From Variovorax sp. KBW07 (GTDB taxonomy: Bacteria > Pseudomonadota > Gammaproteobacteria > Burkholderiales > Burkholderiaceae_C): DNA of 57,737 bases. The notes under the pieces were generated by a model. That model made no database searches and was not told the DNA's origin. It worked only from the letters and a program-made list of their open reading frames with translations. Position numbers and translations under genes: made by a program. The DNA lies in assembly GCF_003852515.1 (NCBI RefSeq), contig NZ_QAJK01000145.1, forward strand, positions 1-57,737, written 5' to 3'. Below, piece after piece: positions 1 to 8,219 of this stretch (positions are counted from its first letter, which is position 1; the number at the start of each line of letters is the position of its first letter).

Positions 1-69
1 GGCGCGGGCGTCGCCCTGAAGGCAGCGCCCAAAACGCACAACACGACAAGCAACGAGAGCAGACGTCAT
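1..69 (-). CDS. start of an unidentified CDS, truncated by the window edge
   Basis: An ATG at 67-69 overlaps the TGA of the upstream aldehyde dehydrogenase gene in an ATGA arrangement. An open frame of 23 codons runs off the left edge, beginning Met-Thr-Ser-Ala-Leu-Val. The overlap suggests translational coupling, making this the next gene of the catabolic operon. The visible residues are too few to identify a family, and I do not assign a function. Confidence 0.5.
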   Translation of the reverse strand, partial: MTSALVACRVVRFGRCLQGDARA

Positions 70-1544
70 CCCAGCGCCCAAGGCAGAGGCTGTTCGTTCG
101 TGCCCCAGTACATGCTCTTCTGCTCCATGTACTGGAAGATCCCTTCGCGGCCCTTCTCACGGCCCAGTCCGCTGTCGCGCCAACCACCGAACGGCGTCGA
201 CACAGAGAACTGCTTGTAGGTGTTGACCCATACCGTCCCCGCCTGCACCGCTCGGCCCAGCTTCCAGGCGCGCTTGAAGTCGCGGCTCCACACGCCCGCC
301 GCCAATGCGTAGACGCTGTCGTTGGCCTGTGCGATCAAGGACTCTTCGTCGTCGAACGGCATCGCCACCAGCACCGGACCGAAGATCTCTTCCTGGCTGA
401 TGCGTGCGCTGTTGTCCAGGCCTTCGATGATCGTCGGCTTGTAGAAATAACCGCTGTCGTAGCCGGGGCCGTGAGGGCGCACGCCACCGGTGCGGATGCG
501 TCCGCCTTCCGACACGCCCAGGTCTACGTATCGCTCGATGCCCTCGCGGTGCTTTGCCGTGATCAGCGGGCCCATCTGCGTGCGCTCCGACGCCGGGTCG
601 CCCACGCGCAATGCGTTGGCGCCCTCGGCCAGCCGCGTCAGGAATTCGTCGTAGATGCTGCGGGCCACGAACAACCGCGAGCCCGCGATGCACGACTCGC
701 CGGATGAACTGAAGATGCCGTACAGCACGCCGCTCACCGCATGGTCGAGGTCCGCGTCGTCGAGCACCATGGTCGGCGATTTGCCGCCCAGCTCCAGCGA
801 TACCGGCATCATCTTGTCGGCCGCGATGTGGGCGATGTGCTTGCCGGTGGTGGTGCCGCCGGTGAACGACACGCGCTTGACCAGCGGGTGCTTGGTGATG
901 GCATCGCCGATGACCGAGCCCTTGCCGGGCAACACGCTGACGATGCCCCTGGGCACGCCGGCCTTCTCGCAGATGCGCGCCAGTTCCAGCGCCATCAGCG
1001 GCGTGACTTCGGCGGGCTTGACGACGACCGCATTGCCGGCCGCCAGCGCGGGGGCGAGCTTTTGCGCTTCGCTGGCAATCGGCGAGTTCCACGGCGTGAT
1101 GGCGGCGACCACGCCCATGGGCTCGTGCACGCTCATCGTGACGAAGGCGCCGCGCGAAGGGGTGATGGTTTCTTCCAGCGTTTCCAGCGCAGCCGCGAAG
1201 AACTGGAAGGTGCCGGCGGCGCTGGCCACGAGGTTGCGGGTTTCGCTGATGGGCTTGCCGTTGTCCAGGCGCTGCTTCTGCGCGAGCGACTCGGCTTCTT
1301 CGCGGATCAACTGGGCCACGCGGTGCAGCACGGCCGCGCGCTCGTGCGGCAGGCGCTGAGCCCAGCCGCTGGTGCGGAATGCGTGGTCGGCGCGGGTGAT
1401 GGCCTCTTCGACGTCGGCGAGGCTCGCGGCCTTCAGGCGCGCGATGGGCTCGCCCGTGGCGGGGTACAGGCTTTCGTACACGTCGCCGCCACCCAGGCGC
1501 CATTCGCCGGCAATGCAGATCGGAAGAAGTTCGGATGAAATCAT
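66..1544 (-). CDS. NAD(P)-dependent aldehyde dehydrogenase
   Basis: A 492-residue protein of normal length for the ALDH superfamily, which oxidises an aldehyde to the carboxylate in the cytoplasm. The substrate-binding segment PWN has Asn153, the cofactor loop is FTGGTTTG near 227-234, the general base is Glu251 in LELGGK and the nucleophile is Cys285 in GESC. All catalytic residues are present. The gene starts 19 bases after the aspartate dehydrogenase stop and its own stop overlaps the next ATG, so it is an internal member of the operon. Context suggests it disposes of an aldehyde made by the ThDP enzyme or by a dehydrogenase of the same pathway. The substrate cannot be read from the sequence. 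Confidence 0.93.
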   Translation of the reverse strand: MISSELLPICIAGEWRLGGGDVYESLYPATGEPIARLKAASLADVEEAITRADHAFRTSGWAQRLPHERAAVLHRVAQLIREEAESLAQKQRLDNGKPISETRNLVASAAGTFQFFAAALETLEETITPSRGAFVTMSVHEPMGVVAAITPWNSPIASEAQKLAPALAAGNAVVVKPAEVTPLMALELARICEKAGVPRGIVSVLPGKGSVIGDAITKHPLVKRVSFTGGTTTGKHIAHIAADKMMPVSLELGGKSPTMVLDDADLDHAVSGVLYGIFSSSGESCIAGSRLFVARSIYDEFLTRLAEGANALRVGDPASERTQMGPLITAKHREGIERYVDLGVSEGGRIRTGGVRPHGPGYDSGYFYKPTIIEGLDNSARISQEEIFGPVLVAMPFDDEESLIAQANDSVYALAAGVWSRDFKRAWKLGRAVQAGTVWVNTYKQFSVSTPFGGWRDSGLGREKGREGIFQYMEQKSMYWGTNEQPLPWALG

Positions 1545-1563
1545 GATGATGAAGCCCGGATGC

Positions 1564-2358
1564 TCAGATGGCCAAGGCCGCGGCCCTGTTTCGCAAGGCG
1601 CGCACGGCGCTGTAGACGGTGAGCGCGGAGGTCTTGGGGTTGGCCGCGAGCGGCTTGTTGCGCATGGTCAGCGCGAAGCTGCCGAAGGCGCCTTCGGCTT
1701 CGACGGTGTGCACGTTCTCTGCGGTGGCCGGGTCGGCAATCAGCCGCACCAGCGTCTGGTCGAGCCCCAGCCCGGCGAGCGAGACGGTGGCCGCGACGTT
1801 GGCGTTCTTCGGGTACAGCAAGGCCGCTTCGCGCGCGCTGCCTTCGAAGATCACGGTTTCGTGCGTCAGCGCATCGAGGTCGCGGCCCTGCTCGGCCGGC
1901 GTGCCCTTCCAGGCCTGCGGCGGCTTGCGCCCGGTGTAGCGCACGCTGTCGAGGCCACCGATGCGGGCGGCGGCCAGCGCGTCGATGGCACCGATGGCAC
2001 CGGCGATCAGCTGTACCTGCGTGCGGCCCGACGTTGCGGCGGCTTCGAGCTTTTCAGCAAGGCCGGTGGCCGACAGCGCGCCCACGGAAGCGACGATGCA
2101 GGGCGTGCCGCGTGCAAGCGCCGGCAGCACGTGTTCTTCGATGGCCGCGTGGCCGGCGGTTTCGAGCACCAGGTCGATGCCGGTGGCGGGCACGCTGCTG
2201 CACACCTGCATGCCGGGCACGGCCTTGCGTGCCGCGGCCATGCCGTCTTCAGGCACGACGACGGCCGCAACCGCCAGGGCACTGTCGCCCTTCAGCAGTT
2301 CGAGCACCGAGGTGCCGATGGCACCGCAGCCGATGAGTGCAACGCGCAACACGGTCAT
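1564..2358 (-). CDS. nadX: L-aspartate dehydrogenase family protein (NadX/DUF108 type)
   Basis: A 264-residue NAD(P)-binding protein. A Rossmann GCGAIG lies at residues 10-15 and the family segment YPKNANVAAT, followed by LAGLGLD, lies around 180-200. Known family members interconvert L-aspartate and iminoaspartate/oxaloacetate plus ammonia. Some feed NAD synthesis, others sit in catabolic clusters. The chosen ATG has a GGAG eight bases upstream, placed across the end of the ThDP gene, and only five bases separate the two. Lying inside a catabolic operon rather than beside nadA or nadC, it more likely acts on an amino acid or imino intermediate of that pathway than in NAD synthesis. That last point is inference. 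Confidence 0.85.
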   Translation of the reverse strand: MTVLRVALIGCGAIGTSVLELLKGDSALAVAAVVVPEDGMAAARKAVPGMQVCSSVPATGIDLVLETAGHAAIEEHVLPALARGTPCIVASVGALSATGLAEKLEAAATSGRTQVQLIAGAIGAIDALAAARIGGLDSVRYTGRKPPQAWKGTPAEQGRDLDALTHETVIFEGSAREAALLYPKNANVAATVSLAGLGLDQTLVRLIADPATAENVHTVEAEGAFGSFALTMRNKPLAANPKTSALTVYSAVRALRNRAAALAI

Positions 2359-2363
2359 GCCCT

Positions 2364-4067
2364 TCACTCCACCGACGCGGCAGCCTTGCCGAGTGCGGGA
2401 ATCTGGGTCACGGTGTTGGTCGGCGGGCCCGCGAAGGCGCTCTTGAAATCGCCGATGGACAGCATGTCGATCTCGAGCAGGAACGGGCCGGGTTTGGCCA
2501 GCGCCTCGCCGAGCTTTGCCTTCAGCTCGTCCATGCGCTGCACGCGGGCGTGCGGCAAGGCGAGTGACGCGCACAGCATCGCGTAGTCGGGCGTGTGCAG
2601 GTCGGCATAGCAGCGGCGGCCACCGTACTGCGCGTCCTGGATGTTCTTGATGACGCCGTAGCCCTTGTCGTTCATGAGCACGATGACCATGTCGGCCTTC
2701 TCCTGAACGGCGGTCGCGAGCTCGCCCAGGTTCAGGATGAAGCCGCCGTCGCCGGCCAGGCAGAAGGTCTTGCGGCCCGAGCCCGTTTCGGCCGCGCCGA
2801 CAGCCGCGCCGATGGCCATGGGCATGCCCTGCCCGATGCCGCCGCCCGTGGCGTGCACGCCGGCGCTGGGCGCGAAGATGCGCAGCTCGCGGTTGCCCCA
2901 GGTGCTGTTCGACACGGTGACGTCGCGCACCCAGTTGAAGTTGCGGCCGGCCGCGGCCTGCAGCTCCTTCACCAGCGCGGCGTACGGGCCGAGGCCATCC
3001 GTCAGCGATGCGACGGCCTGCTCGTGCGCGGCGCGCAGCTCGGTGAGCAGGGCCGGGTCGGCCTTGTACTTCGCGGCTTCGAGGCGGTCGGCCAGGCCTT
3101 CGAGGGCCAGCGCGGAATCGCCGCAGACGAACAGGTCGGTGCTGTAGCCACGGCCTTCGGCGGCCGCGTCGGCGTCGATGCGCAGCAGCGGGCGCGGCAG
3201 CTTGAGTTCGTACTTGAGCGTTTCGTTGCCGCGCAGCCGCGAGCCGACCACCAGCATCGCGTCGCAGCGCTGGTACAGCGCCTCGACGGGCTTGTGGATG
3301 TTGTACGAGCCGAGCGAGCCGGCATCGTCTTCAGGCACCGTGCCGCGGCCCTGGGTGGTCGTGACCACGCCGAAGCCCAGCGCCTGCAGCCGCTGGATGG
3401 CTGCGCCTGCATGGCGTGCGCCACCGCCGACCCACAGCATCGGGCGCTTGGCGGTTGCCAGCCGCGCGGCCAGTGCGTCGAGCGATGCGGCCGAAGGCAC
3501 GGGCCGCTCGATGGGCAGCGGCGACAGGTCGGCCGGCATCGTGGTGAGCGCCGACTGGATGTCGATCGGAATCTCCACGCTGACCGGTCCGGTCGGTGCC
3601 GTCAGCGCCAGCTGCACCGCGCGCTTGAGCGTGCCGAGCACCGTCTCGACGCTGCGCACGCGCAGGGCCGCCTTCGACACCGCCTTGAGCATGGTGAGCT
3701 GGTCGGGCGCCTCGTGGATGTACGACATGCCCTTGTCCAGATACGGCGTCTCGATCTGCCCCGTGATGTGCAGCAGCGGCGCGCCGGCCGTCAGTGCCTC
3801 GACCATGCTGCCCGCGATGTTGCCGGCCGCCGGGCCGGTGCTCGTGAGGCACACGCCGAGGCTGGCGGTGGAGCGTGCATAGGCATCGGCCATGTTGCCG
3901 GCCCCGGCCTCGCCGCGCGCCGGCACGAAGCGGATCGCGCCGCGCTGCGCGAAGGCATCGAGGATCGGCATGTTGTGGATCGAGATCACGCCGAAGGCCG
4001 CCTTGACGCCGCACTGTTCGAGAAAGGCCGCGACGACTGCGCCGACCGTGACTTGGTTGTTTTTCAT
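2364..4067 (-). CDS. thiamine-diphosphate enzyme, acetolactate synthase large-subunit fold
   Basis: A 567-residue ThDP-dependent enzyme with the usual three domains. The N-terminal PYR domain carries the ThDP-activating Glu53 in RGEAGAGNMA. A central Rossmann-like domain follows. The C-terminal PP domain has a metal/ThDP-binding AGDGGF motif followed by a MNDKGYG segment. Relatives decarboxylate or ligate 2-keto acids (acetolactate synthase, benzoylformate decarboxylase, sulfoacetaldehyde acetyltransferase). No regulatory small subunit (IlvN) is adjacent, so a catabolic rather than branched-chain biosynthetic role is likely. The ATG at 4065-4067 is preceded by AGGGA. The frame is open far upstream, but that extension overlaps the preceding gene and has no family similarity. 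Confidence 0.88.
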   Translation of the reverse strand: MKNNQVTVGAVVAAFLEQCGVKAAFGVISIHNMPILDAFAQRGAIRFVPARGEAGAGNMADAYARSTASLGVCLTSTGPAAGNIAGSMVEALTAGAPLLHITGQIETPYLDKGMSYIHEAPDQLTMLKAVSKAALRVRSVETVLGTLKRAVQLALTAPTGPVSVEIPIDIQSALTTMPADLSPLPIERPVPSAASLDALAARLATAKRPMLWVGGGARHAGAAIQRLQALGFGVVTTTQGRGTVPEDDAGSLGSYNIHKPVEALYQRCDAMLVVGSRLRGNETLKYELKLPRPLLRIDADAAAEGRGYSTDLFVCGDSALALEGLADRLEAAKYKADPALLTELRAAHEQAVASLTDGLGPYAALVKELQAAAGRNFNWVRDVTVSNSTWGNRELRIFAPSAGVHATGGGIGQGMPMAIGAAVGAAETGSGRKTFCLAGDGGFILNLGELATAVQEKADMVIVLMNDKGYGVIKNIQDAQYGGRRCYADLHTPDYAMLCASLALPHARVQRMDELKAKLGEALAKPGPFLLEIDMLSIGDFKSAFAGPPTNTVTQIPALGKAAASVE

Positions 4068-4140
4068 CTCAGATTTCCCTGGAACGTGATTGGATGGCGC
4101 ACGCGTGGATACCGGCGCGGCCAAGGCGGGAAACACCGCG

Positions 4141-4222
4141 GAACCGGCTTTGCCGGGCCGCTGGTGTTGTCCCCTTGAGGGGGTGCAGAAGCCACACGAA
4201 GTGGGCAAGGCTGGGGGTGGGC
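4141..4222. repeat. GC hairpin pair of the Comamonadaceae intergenic-repeat kind
   Basis: Between the SDR stop and the ThDP gene lie two small perfect hairpins: CCGGC-TTT-GCCGG at 4144-4156 and CCCC-TTGA-GGGG at 4171-4182, followed by a G-rich run. Similar TTGA/TCAA-capped C/G hairpins recur between genes in this bacterial family; I recognise the look, not a specific named element. Neither strand has a U-tract after the stem, so this is not a standard terminator. Confidence 0.45.
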
Positions 4223-5059
4223 TCAAGCATGGCGCGACAGGCCTCCGGAGATATCGATGTGACTGCCCGTCGTGTAGGACGCGAGGGGCGAAGCGAGGAA
4301 AAGGATCGCGCGCGCGGCTTCTGTCGGAAGCCCCAGGCGACCCAGCGGGATGTGTTTGTTCTGCGCGAGCTGGCCGCTCCAGGCAGGCCAGTCGAGCGAC
4401 TTGTCTTCGCGCGCCTCGAAGCGGCGGCGCCACTGGCCCGACTCGACCAGGCCAATCAGGATGCCGTTGACGCGCACGCCCTGCGGCGCGAATTCGGTGG
4501 CCATCGACCGCACGAGATTCAACAGGCCGGCGCGCGCGGCCGACGTGGCAACCATGTGCGGCTCGGGCTGGCGCGCCAGCAGCGAGTTGGCGCAGACGAT
4601 GGCGGCGTCGCCCAGCACCGCGCGCTGTGCGGCCAGCTGCGGCAGGAAGGCTCGCGTGGGGTTGATGACGGAGAAGAACTTCAGGTTCAGCTCTTCGGTC
4701 CAGGCGGCATCGTCGGTGTTCGCGAAGGTGGAGACGCGGCCTTGGCCTGCGTTGTTGACGAGCATCGAGGCCGCGCCGAGCGCGGCTTCGCTGGCCGCCG
4801 CAAAGGCCCTGACCGAAGCAGCGTCGAGCACGTCGCATGGCTGCGCGAAGAGCTTCGCGTGGGGGAACTGCTCGCGCAGGCCGGCCACCGCGCGGTCGAG
4901 CCGCTCGGCATTGCGGCCGCACAGCGCCACGGCGGCACCGCAGCCGAGCAGCAGCTCGACGGTCGCCAGGCCGATGCCCGACGAGCCGCCCGTGACCACG
5001 GCCACGCGGCCCGCCAGGGCGTCCGCTGCAAAGAAGGAGGTTGCTGCCTGCATCGTCAT
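4223..5059 (-). CDS. SDR-family protein with a degenerate catalytic motif
   Basis: A 278-residue short-chain dehydrogenase/reductase fold. The cofactor motif TGGSSGIG and the NNAG motif are intact. At the YxxxK position the aligned residues read TSAAR, so both the catalytic Tyr and Lys are replaced, although a Ser lies nearby in CANSLLA. The C-terminal GSHIDISGG segment is typical. It may bind a nucleotide without classic SDR chemistry, or use other residues. The gene begins six bases after the IclR stop. The start used gives MTMQ; an internal ATG two codons later is also possible. Confidence 0.85.
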   Translation of the reverse strand: MTMQAATSFFAADALAGRVAVVTGGSSGIGLATVELLLGCGAAVALCGRNAERLDRAVAGLREQFPHAKLFAQPCDVLDAASVRAFAAASEAALGAASMLVNNAGQGRVSTFANTDDAAWTEELNLKFFSVINPTRAFLPQLAAQRAVLGDAAIVCANSLLARQPEPHMVATSAARAGLLNLVRSMATEFAPQGVRVNGILIGLVESGQWRRRFEAREDKSLDWPAWSGQLAQNKHIPLGRLGLPTEAARAILFLASPLASYTTGSHIDISGGLSRHA

Positions 5060-5064
5060 GGCAT

Positions 5065-5898
5065 TCAGGCGCTGCGAAGCGGCACCACTTTGTTGGCGCG
5101 CGAGGGCGAGTAGTTCAAGAGGCCCGAGATTTCGTCGGCCACGCTGCGCACGCGCAGCACCATCTCGTCCATGCGGCTTTCCTCGATGTGGTCCGAGGTG
5201 ATGGTGGCGCCCAGCGCCGCCACGATATGGCCGCTGTGGTCGCGCACCGGCGCGGCAATGCTGGAGATGTTCGATTCGAAAAAACCTTCGCCCAGCACAT
5301 AGCCGCGCGAGCGGTCGGCCTGCACCATGTCGAAGAGTTCGTTCACGGTCTTGGGCGTGCTCGGCGAGAAGGTCTCGAGCTTGTCTTCGGGGTAGAGCGC
5401 GCGCAGTTGCGGCAGCGTGAGGTCTTCGAGCAGCACGCGGCCCAGCACCGTGGCGTGGGCCGGCAGGCGCGTGCCCACGGTGACCGAGCTGGCGAAGGGC
5501 GTGGGCGGCGCAACCTTGGCCACGTAGACGATGGAGCGGCCATCGCGCACGACCAGGTTGCAGGGCGTGCGCAGCTCGTCGCACAGGCGGTTGAGCAGCG
5601 GCGTGCCGAGCTGCGTGAGCTCCAGCGACGCCAGGTATTCGAAGCCCAGGCGCAGCACCGCGAGGCCCAGGCGGTAGTCTCGCCCGCCTTCCGCGCGTTC
5701 GAGAAAACCCATGTTCTCCAGCGTGGTGAGCAGGCGGAACACTGTGGAGCGCGGCAGGTCGAAGCGGCGCGCCAGCTCGGGCGCGGAAAGGGTGCGGCTT
5801 TCGCGGCTGAACTCGCACAGCACGCGCAGGCCGCGCTCGAGCGCGGGCACGTTGTAGCGGTCGGCGCCCTCTTCCATCACTTCGTTGTCGTTGGCCAT
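5065..5898 (-). CDS. IclR-family transcriptional regulator
   Basis: A 277-residue regulator. The N-terminal winged helix-turn-helix (about 20-80) contains RFDLPRSTVFRLLTTLE. The C-terminal effector-binding domain contains the typical HATVLGRVLLEDL and RGYVLGEGFFESNISSIAAPV segments. IclR proteins sense small catabolic acids and control the adjacent operon. The gene sits inside the operon, so autoregulation is likely. A candidate operator is noted upstream of the first operon gene at 9228-9247. The ATG at 5896-5898 has a weak ribosome site and an exact 12-base tandem duplication directly in front of it. Confidence 0.93.
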   Translation of the reverse strand: MANDNEVMEEGADRYNVPALERGLRVLCEFSRESRTLSAPELARRFDLPRSTVFRLLTTLENMGFLERAEGGRDYRLGLAVLRLGFEYLASLELTQLGTPLLNRLCDELRTPCNLVVRDGRSIVYVAKVAPPTPFASSVTVGTRLPAHATVLGRVLLEDLTLPQLRALYPEDKLETFSPSTPKTVNELFDMVQADRSRGYVLGEGFFESNISSIAAPVRDHSGHIVAALGATITSDHIEESRMDEMVLRVRSVADEISGLLNYSPSRANKVVPLRSA

Positions 5899-5900
5899 GG

Positions 5901-5924
5901 TCGTTGGTTGTTTCGTTGGTTGTT
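5901..5924. repeat. 12-bp tandem duplication upstream of the IclR start
   Basis: TCGTTGGTTGTT occurs twice head to tail, exactly, in the 38-base gap between the hydrolase stop and the IclR start codon. It occupies the place where the ribosome-binding site should lie. Confidence 0.9.
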
Positions 5925-5936
5925 CCGGGGTGCCCG

Positions 5937-6809
5937 TCAGGCGGCGAGTGCTTCGCGCAGCAATGCGGAAACGGCTTGCGGCCGCTCCACGTAGCTGGCG
6001 TGTCCCGCACCCTCGATGGGTTCGAGCGCCACCCCGCACTGGCGCGCGACTTCGGCGCAGGCATCGGGCGTGGTGACGGCATCGAGCGTGCCACAGGCCA
6101 CGTGCACCGGCATGGCGGGCGGCAGGTCGGCCAAGAGGTCGCCGTGGCACAGCAGTTCGACGGCCTGGCGGTAGCCGCCGTCGTTCAGCCGCGCCATGTT
6201 CCAGCGCACCCATTGGCGCGCGAGTTCGCTGGCGGATTCGGACACCAGGCGGCCCGAGCGCTTCGCGGCCATGCCGGCGATGCCGAGTTGGTCGAGCGTG
6301 GCAAGGCGTTCGGCGCGCACCCTGGCGCGGGCTTCGGCACGCGACGGTGCGCCGTAGCCGGCGGCGGGGCTGATGAGCACGAGGCGGCGGATGCGCGAAG
6401 CCAGGGCCGAGCCGTTGCGCGCGGCGCAAGCGGCGGTAAGCGCGCCGAGCGAATGGCCGACCAGGACGCAGGACTGCACGTCGAGCGCATCGAGCAGGCC
6501 TTTCAGCCGCTCGGCATAGTCCGCGGCAGTAGGCGCGGCGGGTGCGAGCGGCGTCGACTCGCCGTAGCCCGGCGCATCCCATGCGATGACGCGGGCCTGC
6601 GGTGCGAGCAGCAACGCGACGTGGAGCCACGAGGCCGCGCCGGAGCCGATGCCATGCAGGCACACGATGGCCGGGCCTGCGCCGTGCTCACGCACCGACA
6701 CCGCCGTGCCGCCGCCGACCTGCACCGTGCGGGCGGGAAAGCGGGCGTCGAGCAGTGCCAGCTCGGAAGCGGGCAGCGTCTGTGCGTCGGTGGCCATGGC
6801 GTCGCTCAT
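5937..6809 (-). CDS. alpha/beta-hydrolase fold enzyme
   Basis: A 290-residue hydrolase. The oxyanion strand is CLHGIGSG, the nucleophile elbow is VGHSLGA (Ser), and the catalytic His is in GAGHASYVE near the C-terminus. A flexible cap region rich in Ala and Arg lies between the core halves. Enzymes of this type in catabolic operons cleave C-C bonds of ring-fission products, enol-lactones or esters. No lid signature allows choosing among them. The ATG chosen lies seven bases after the cupin stop. An upstream in-frame Met would overlap the cupin gene and is less likely. Confidence 0.87.
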   Translation of the reverse strand: MSDAMATDAQTLPASELALLDARFPARTVQVGGGTAVSVREHGAGPAIVCLHGIGSGAASWLHVALLLAPQARVIAWDAPGYGESTPLAPAAPTAADYAERLKGLLDALDVQSCVLVGHSLGALTAACAARNGSALASRIRRLVLISPAAGYGAPSRAEARARVRAERLATLDQLGIAGMAAKRSGRLVSESASELARQWVRWNMARLNDGGYRQAVELLCHGDLLADLPPAMPVHVACGTLDAVTTPDACAEVARQCGVALEPIEGAGHASYVERPQAVSALLREALAA

Positions 6810-6816
6810 GCCGGGC

Positions 6817-7365
6817 TCAGCGCTTGATCTTGGCAAGCGGGTGATCGGCCGGATACGTCGGCGTCACCGGCTTCTTCGCGCCGAGCATCACGCACATCAG
6901 CGCGTCTTCGTCGCCGATGTTGATCTCTTCGCGGTACACGCCGGGCGGCACCGAGATCAGGTCGCGGTCGGTCATGATGGTTTCGAAGCGCTCGCCGTCT
7001 TTCTCGATCACGACCTTGAGCTTGCCGCGGATCAGGAAGAACACTTCTTCCACATCGGTGTGCAGGTGCGGCGGGCCTTCGTGGCCGGCAGGAATGACCA
7101 TGGTCGAGAAGGTGAAGTGCTCGGCGGCCACGGTGTTGACGTCTTTCGCGACGCCGGTGCCGCCGGTGCCCACGTAGCGCATCTGCGCACGGCGGAACTT
7201 GGGGTCGAAGTCGGCCTGAAACTTCAGCGCGTCCCAGTCGTACTTGCGGGTTTCGTAGCGCGCGATGCGGGTGTTCATCCACTCGGCAAGGCTGCTGCCT
7301 TCGGGCTGCGCCAGCGTGGTGGCGGCGGCATCGTTGATCTTCTGTTGTTCGGACAAATCGCTCAT
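6817..7365 (-). CDS. single-domain cupin protein
   Basis: A 182-residue cupin. Motif 1 matches the classic pattern: Gly, five residues, HLH, four residues, Glu, six residues, Gly (GHEGPPHLHTDVEEVFFLIRG region). It supplies two His and one Glu metal ligands. Motif 2 reads PPGVYREEIN, so the usual third His is Arg. The protein could be a dioxygenase with a three-residue facial site, an isomerase or a binding protein. The start has a strong GGAG nine bases upstream. It lies between an SDR and the hydrolase in the same operon. Confidence 0.87.
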   Translation of the reverse strand: MSDLSEQQKINDAAATTLAQPEGSSLAEWMNTRIARYETRKYDWDALKFQADFDPKFRRAQMRYVGTGGTGVAKDVNTVAAEHFTFSTMVIPAGHEGPPHLHTDVEEVFFLIRGKLKVVIEKDGERFETIMTDRDLISVPPGVYREEINIGDEDALMCVMLGAKKPVTPTYPADHPLAKIKR

Positions 7366-7391
7366 AGTGTTTACTCCTTCGTCGGAAAAAT

Positions 7392-8207
7392 TCAGTGCAT
7401 CGCGAAGCCGCCGTTGACGGCCAGCAGCTGGCCCGTCACGAAGCGCGCGAGGCCGGAAAGCAAATACAGCGTGGCGCCGCACACGTCGGCCGCCTGCTGC
7501 TCGCGCGGAATGGCGCGGCCTTCGAGGTACTTCTGGTGGCGCGCCATGGGCACGTACTCGGTGGCCTCGACCAGCGTGAGGCCCGGCGCCACGGCGTTGA
7601 CGGTGATGTTGTCGCCGCCCCATTCGCGCGCCAGCGAGCGCGTCATCGAAATGACGGCGCCCTTGCTCGATGCGTACGCCAGCAGGTTGGGCGCGCCCCA
7701 CAGCGCGGTGTCCGAAGCCAGGTTGACGACGGCGCCACGGCCGCTGGCCGCCAGCGCGGGCCGGCAGGCGCGGCCCATGAGCCAGGTGCCGCGCACGTTG
7801 ACGTTCATCACGCGGTCCCACATGTCGATGTCGAGCTGGTGCGCGTCGCGGCCGCCCGAGTTGGTAATGGCGGCGTTGTTGACGAGGCCGTCGAGCCCGC
7901 CGAGCAGGCGGATCGCTTCGGCGGCGCAGGCGTCGATGGACGCCGGGTTCGACAGGTCGACGGAGAGCGCGTGGGCGGTATGGCCCGCCACGCGCAGCGC
8001 CCTGGCTTCGGTTGCGGCCAGCTCGCCGAGGATGTCGGCCAGCACCACGCTGGCGCCCGCCGCGGCAATGCACTGCGCGAACGCAAGGCCCAGGCCGCGC
8101 GCACCGCCGGTCACGAGAACGCGGCGGCCCGCCAGCAGGTTGGCGGGCAGTTCGGCCAGCAGTGCCTGCAGGCTCGACGGATCGGGAATGGCTTTGGGTT
8201 CGGACAT
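7392..8207 (-). CDS. SDR-family oxidoreductase
   Basis: A 271-residue classical SDR: TGGARGLG cofactor loop, NNAA, a catalytic Ser in LASDTALWG and an intact YASSK. The C-terminal GQLLAVNGGFAM segment is typical. It probably oxidises an alcohol or reduces a ketone with NAD(P). It lies 12 bases after the stop of the binding-protein gene and 26 bases before the cupin start, as second gene of the operon. Unlike the other SDR in the operon (4223-5059), its active site is complete. Confidence 0.92.
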   Translation of the reverse strand: MSEPKAIPDPSSLQALLAELPANLLAGRRVLVTGGARGLGLAFAQCIAAAGASVVLADILGELAATEARALRVAGHTAHALSVDLSNPASIDACAAEAIRLLGGLDGLVNNAAITNSGGRDAHQLDIDMWDRVMNVNVRGTWLMGRACRPALAASGRGAVVNLASDTALWGAPNLLAYASSKGAVISMTRSLAREWGGDNITVNAVAPGLTLVEATEYVPMARHQKYLEGRAIPREQQAADVCGATLYLLSGLARFVTGQLLAVNGGFAMH

Positions 8208-8219
8208 GAGAGCGCTCGT

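Noticed and set aside
1564-2358. NAD biosynthesis role for the NadX-like gene
   Set aside because: No nadA or nadC nearby; it lies inside a catabolic operon.
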